This document shows positions 60,918 through 64,000 of a stretch of DNA of 64,000 nucleotides, one piece after another. Source of the stretch: Streptomyces luomodiensis (GTDB lineage: Bacteria > Actinomycetota > Actinomycetes > Streptomycetales > Streptomycetaceae); contig NZ_CP117522.1 in assembly GCF_031679605.1 (NCBI RefSeq), positions 1,364,001-1,428,000 of the forward strand, given 5' to 3'. The notes beneath the pieces were generated by a model, which saw only the letters and a list, made by a program, of their open reading frames with translations, did no database searches and had not been told where the DNA came from. Each line of letters begins with the position of its first letter. Position 1 is the stretch's first letter. The position numbers and the translations under genes are program-made.

Positions 60918-62075
60918 TTGCGAGTTGTGGTCATCGGAGCCGGAGTGGTGGGCGCGGCCGTGGCGGCCGAACTGGCCGCCCGCGGCGCCCGCGTCACCGT
61001 GCTGGAGGCGGAACACCCCGGCGCGGGCACCACCGCGACCTCGTTCGCCTGGGTCAACAGCGCGAACAAGGAGCCGGAGCCGTACTTCGCGCTCAACCAC
61101 GCGGGGATGCGGGCCCACCACGAGTTCGCCGGGGGCGGCGCGCCGTGGTTCTTCCCCACCGGGAACCTGGAGTGGGCGGTGACGGACCGGCACAAGGAGG
61201 TGCTCGCCGCGCGGGTGGCCCGGCTCCGGGAGAGGGACTACCCGGTGGAGTGGATCACCGCGGAACGGGCCCGGAAGCTGGAGCCGGACCTCGCGGCGGC
61301 ACCGTCGCACGCCCGGTTCGCCTTCTTCCCCCAGGAGGCGTACACCCTGCCCGTGCTGCTGCTGTCCCGGCTGCTGGGCGGTGCCAGAGACCTGGGCGTG
61401 ACGGTGGTGGGCGGCGCCCGGGTGACCGCCATCGAGCACGGCCCGGCGGGCACCACCGTGGTCTGCTCCGACGGCGGCCGCCATGCCGCGGACACGGTGG
61501 TGAGCTGCGTGGGCCGGTGGACGCAAGGAGTGGCCGAACTGGCCGGTGCGCACATCCCCATGGTGGACCCGGATCTGGCCGGCTCGGCGACGGTCGGCTT
61601 CCTCGCCACCACCGCACCGGTGGCCGCGCGCCTGTCCCGCGTCCTGACCGGCCCACGGCTCAACGTCCGCCCCGACGGCGGCGGCCGCCTGCTGCTCCAG
61701 GCCCTGGACCTGGACGCCGCCGCCGACCCCGCCGAGTCGTACCCGCCCGACGGTGGGATCGCCACCGAACTCCTGGCCCGTCTGCCCGAGGTGCTGACCG
61801 GCACCGAGGGAGCCGCGATGGAGAAGGTCCGGGTCGGCCGGCGGGCCATGCCGGGCGACGGCTTCACGGTGGCGGGCTTCGCCGCCACCGACGTCCCGTT
61901 CTACGTGGTGGCGACCCACAGCGGCATCACCCTGGCCCCCCTGCTCGGCCGCCTGGTCGCGGACGAGCTGTACGGCGACGAGTCCCCCCTGCTGTCGGAC
62001 TTCCGGCCCGGGCGCTTCACCTCGGGCGAGGCCCTGCCCCCGCCGCCTCCGGCACGCCGCCCCGGAGAACAGTGA
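60918..62075 (+). CDS. DadA-like FAD-dependent amine/amino acid oxidoreductase
   Basis: The 385-residue flavoprotein begins VVVIGAGVVGAAVAAELAAR (FAD motif) and has a DAO-type body with SFAWVNSANKEPEPYFALN, VVSCVGRWTQG and a C-terminal THSGITLAPLLGRLVADEL. It resembles D-amino acid dehydrogenase or glycine/sarcosine oxidase-like enzymes. TTG 60918 is chosen because GAGGAGG is six bases upstream. It follows the polyamine-type transporter and may oxidise the imported amine. Confidence 0.85.
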   Translation: MRVVVIGAGVVGAAVAAELAARGARVTVLEAEHPGAGTTATSFAWVNSANKEPEPYFALNHAGMRAHHEFAGGGAPWFFPTGNLEWAVTDRHKEVLAARVARLRERDYPVEWITAERARKLEPDLAAAPSHARFAFFPQEAYTLPVLLLSRLLGGARDLGVTVVGGARVTAIEHGPAGTTVVCSDGGRHAADTVVSCVGRWTQGVAELAGAHIPMVDPDLAGSATVGFLATTAPVAARLSRVLTGPRLNVRPDGGGRLLLQALDLDAAADPAESYPPDGGIATELLARLPEVLTGTEGAAMEKVRVGRRAMPGDGFTVAGFAATDVPFYVVATHSGITLAPLLGRLVADELYGDESPLLSDFRPGRFTSGEALPPPPPARRPGEQ

Positions 62076-62159
62076 GACGGAACGGGCCCGCCGGTGCCTG
62101 GGGGCGGTGACCTGACCGGTGCCGGGTGACGAACCGGCGTGTGGGCCCGTGAGCGTCTG

Positions 62160-62500
62160 CGGTGGGCGGGTGGTGGCCACGTCCGCCGCGGGCGGGGGGT
62201 GGGGGGAGGAGGTCCGCCGCGAGCGGGGGTGGCCGCGTCTGCGGCAGGCGGGAAGGCGGCCACATCTACCGCGGGCGGGGCGAGCGAACGTCTGCCACGG
62301 GCAAAGGGTGGCCACATCTGCGGCAGGCGGGAAGGCGACCCCATTCACGAGTGGTGGCCACGTCCACCACAGGCGGGAAGGCGGCCATATCTACCGCGGG
62401 CAGGGCGGGCGAACGTCCACCACAGGCGAGGAGCGACCCACATCCACCACAGGCGGAGGCGAACGTCCATCGCGGTCAAGGGGCGACCACGTACGGCCAC
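62160..62500. repeat. Degenerate array of about eleven 24-36-bp repeats
   Basis: A core close to GGCCACATCTACCGCGGGCG recurs about eleven times, with unit lengths of about 24 to 36 bp. Every copy differs, and there are no constant repeats with spacers of even size. It fills the 490 bp between the oxidase and TetR genes; no gene is seen there. Confidence 0.7.
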
Positions 62501-62565
62501 CACCCGCCCCGGCTGATCGCCGTGTCACCCGGCTCCGGGCCGCGTCTCGCACCTGAGCGGCACCG

Positions 62566-63159
62566 TCACGCGGGATGGCTCAGGCCCGCCGTGACCAGGG
62601 CGGCCAGCTCGGCGTAGGCCTCGCTGTCCGACAGGCCCGTGCTCGCGGCCACCGCGCGGCGCTGGATGCGGACCATCTGCGCCGCCACGAGGTCGGCGAC
62701 GAATCCGGCGTGCGCGTCACGGAACGCGCCCTTGGTCACGCCGTCGTCGATCAGCTCGCCGATCCTGCGCGCCGCGGCCTGGGTGTTGCGCTCGTAGACC
62801 TCGGCGGCCGGCGCGAACGAGGCCAGATCGTCGAAGAACCGGGGCGAGGCGACGGCGAGTTCGGCCGCGACCGCGTTCAGGTATGCGGTGATCCGGGCGG
62901 CCGGGGACAGGCCCTCGGCCGCGACGGCCCGTTCGACCCGCTCGGTCGCGAAGCGGAAGAACCGCACCACGGCCGCGCGGACCAGTTGTTCCTTGCTGCC
63001 CGCCAGCGTGTAGAGCGTCCGCTTCGAGCAGTGCAGGCGTGCGGCGATGTCGTCCAGGGTCAGCTGGGCGAAGCCTTCGGACAGGATCAGCCGCACGACG
63101 CCGTTCTCAAGCTCGACGCGGCGGGCTTCTCCACGGCGTACAGGGGCGCTGCTGGTCAC
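62566..63159 (-). CDS. TetR family regulator
   Basis: The 197-residue protein has a TetR helix-turn-helix (FAQLTLDDIAARLHCSKRTL, YTLAGSKEQLV) and a variable C-terminal domain. GTG 63159 is the likely start; GGAAG abuts it and is too close to be ideal. It is divergent from the acyl-CoA dehydrogenase gene across inverted repeats, and probably represses it. Confidence 0.87.
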   Translation of the reverse strand: MTSSAPVRRGEARRVELENGVVRLILSEGFAQLTLDDIAARLHCSKRTLYTLAGSKEQLVRAAVVRFFRFATERVERAVAAEGLSPAARITAYLNAVAAELAVASPRFFDDLASFAPAAEVYERNTQAAARRIGELIDDGVTKGAFRDAHAGFVADLVAAQMVRIQRRAVAASTGLSDSEAYAELAALVTAGLSHPA

Positions 63160-63195
63160 CTTCCGATCGTCTCATGGACGCCGAGCGAGAATTAA

Positions 63196-63236
63196 CGGTA
63201 CTCTTGTGAATACCTCAGTACCGATGGTGGTACCGA
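63196..63236. promoter_or_regulatory. TetR operator candidates
   Basis: CGGTACT (63196-63202) and AGTACCG (63217-63223) are inverted with 14-nt spacing, and a further GGTACCGA copy follows at about 63229. They lie between the divergent TetR and acyl-CoA dehydrogenase genes. Confidence 0.55.
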
Positions 63237-63249
63237 TAAGGAGGCTTCC

Positions 63250-64000
63250 ATGAGCGTGGACCGACTCCTCCCCACCCAAGAGGCCGAGGACCTCATCGCG
63301 CTGACCCGCGATATCGCCGACAAGGAGCTCGCGCCCCGGGCCGACCGGTACGAGCGCCGGGAGACCTACCCGGAAGGGCTGTTCACGACCTTGGGCAAGG
63401 CCGGTCTGCTCGGCCTCCCCTACCCCGAGGAGTTCGGCGGCGGCGGTCAGCCGTACGAGGTCTATCTCCAGGTCCTCGAGGAGCTGGCGGCCCGGTGGGC
63501 CGCGGTCGCCGTGGCCACCAGCGTGCACGGCCTCGCCTGCTTCCCGCTGGCCACCTTCGGCACCGAGGAGCAGCGGCAGCGGTGGCTGCCCGGCATGCTC
63601 ACGGGAGAGGCCGTGGGCGGCTACAGCCTCTCCGAGCCGCAGGCCGGCTCCGACGCCGCCGCCCTGACCTGCCGCGCCGACAAGGAGGGCGACGGCTACC
63701 GGATCACCGGCACCAAGGCCTGGATCACCCACGGCGGGCGCGCCGACTTCTACGCACTGTTCGCGCGCACCGGCGAGGGCAGCCACGGCGTCTCCTGCCT
63801 GCTCGCCCCCGGCCGGGCCGACGGCCTGTCGTTCGGCAAGCCGGAGGAGAAGATGGGCCTGCACGCCATCCCCACCACCACCGCCCACTGGGACGGCGCG
63901 CTGCTCGACCACGACCGCCTCATCGGCGCCGAGGGCCAGGGTCTCCAGATCGCCTTCAGCGCGCTCGACTCCGGCCGGCTCGGCATCGCCGCCTGTGCCA
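63250..64000 (+). CDS. Acyl-CoA dehydrogenase (truncated by window end)
   Basis: An open frame from ATG 63250 (AAGGAGG upstream) runs off the window after 250 residues. It has the ACAD N-terminal domain (LGLPYPEEFGGGGQPYEVYL) and the FAD/substrate motifs GGYSLSEPQAGSDAAALTCR and ITGTKAWITHGGRADFYALF. The C-terminal half with the catalytic Glu lies beyond the window. It likely oxidises a short- or medium-chain acyl-CoA and is regulated by the divergent TetR protein. Confidence 0.9.
   Translation, partial: MSVDRLLPTQEAEDLIALTRDIADKELAPRADRYERRETYPEGLFTTLGKAGLLGLPYPEEFGGGGQPYEVYLQVLEELAARWAAVAVATSVHGLACFPLATFGTEEQRQRWLPGMLTGEAVGGYSLSEPQAGSDAAALTCRADKEGDGYRITGTKAWITHGGRADFYALFARTGEGSHGVSCLLAPGRADGLSFGKPEEKMGLHAIPTTTAHWDGALLDHDRLIGAEGQGLQIAFSALDSGRLGIAACA

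Noticed and set aside
59757..62348. 863-codon minus-strand frame
   Set aside because: It is antisense to the permease and oxidase genes and extends into the repeat array; no start or motif supports it.
62160..62500. CRISPR array
   Set aside because: Repeat copies are degenerate, unit length is uneven, there are no unique spacers and no cas genes.
62119..62617. Plus-strand frames across the degenerate repeat tract
   Set aside because: Their peptides simply reflect the DNA repeat in each frame and lack ribosome binding sites.

Overview
This window reads as chromosomal DNA of a Streptomyces-type actinomycete. G+C is very high, third codon positions are almost all G or C, GTG and TTG starts are common, and several starts sit 6-9 bases after a TAnnnT box as in leaderless actinomycete transcripts. 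Families such as DUF1990, DUF2243/CtaG-like pairs, GAF-ANTAR regulators and a third EF-Tu paralogue fit that assignment. No rRNA, tRNA, CRISPR array, prophage or insertion sequence was found. The window opens on the last three bases of an upstream gene and closes inside an acyl-CoA dehydrogenase.

Layout. 0-4 kb: DUF1990 protein, an ACT-GNAT acetyltransferase behind an unusual palindromic leader, and a DUF885 metallopeptidase-like protein. 4-9.3 kb: the sbcD-sbcC repair nuclease operon, with a 147-bp minisatellite inside sbcC. 9.4-15.8 kb: an organosulfur acquisition operon on the minus strand. It has a short Cys-ending leader peptide, ABC permease, ATPase, lipoprotein, FMN monooxygenase and OsmC protein, with a divergent GntR regulator. 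15.9-20 kb: YigZ, two putative diiron proteins (ferritin-like and hemerythrin), and small conserved proteins.

20-35 kb is the accessory heart of the window and looks like a catabolic island for an unidentified, probably aromatic, compound. It has a ferredoxin plus ferredoxin reductase, a PPOX flavoprotein, an ABM-type monooxygenase, an extradiol-type VOC dioxygenase and an FAH-family hydrolase. It also has a seven-gene, mostly translationally coupled minus-strand operon: TAXI-type binding protein, class II aldolase, dienelactone hydrolase, bicupin, alcohol dehydrogenase, flavin hydroxylase and quinone oxidoreductase. TetR, IclR and MarR regulators are embedded. GTCCTG/CAGGAC inverted boxes recur at three or four of its promoters.

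35-54 kb is mostly ordinary core or conserved content: YbaK, an XRE-cupin regulator divergent from an EamA exporter, FUSC, VOC, DUF2243-CtaG, GAF-ANTAR, gamma-carbonic anhydrase-like protein, DedA, a thioesterase-like protein, MFS transporters, a spermidine synthase-like protein, EF-Tu3 behind a structured leader, TVP38, UppP, a HAD phosphatase and a flavin reductase. 54.8-55.5 kb holds a frameshifted AAA ATPase remnant. 55.9-62.1 kb is a complete polyamine-type ABC importer with its own GntR/UTRA regulator and a DadA-like FAD amine or amino acid oxidase, which couples uptake to oxidation. The end holds a 340-bp degenerate repeat tract, a TetR regulator and the divergent acyl-CoA dehydrogenase.

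The clearest candidates for something undescribed are the 26.5-33.8 kb operon with its signal-less TAXI protein, the shared palindromic boxes of that island, the palindrome over the ribosome binding site at 701-722, the leader architecture of tuf3, and the intragenic and intra-operonic minisatellites. Every family name below rests on reading motifs by eye, without database searches.
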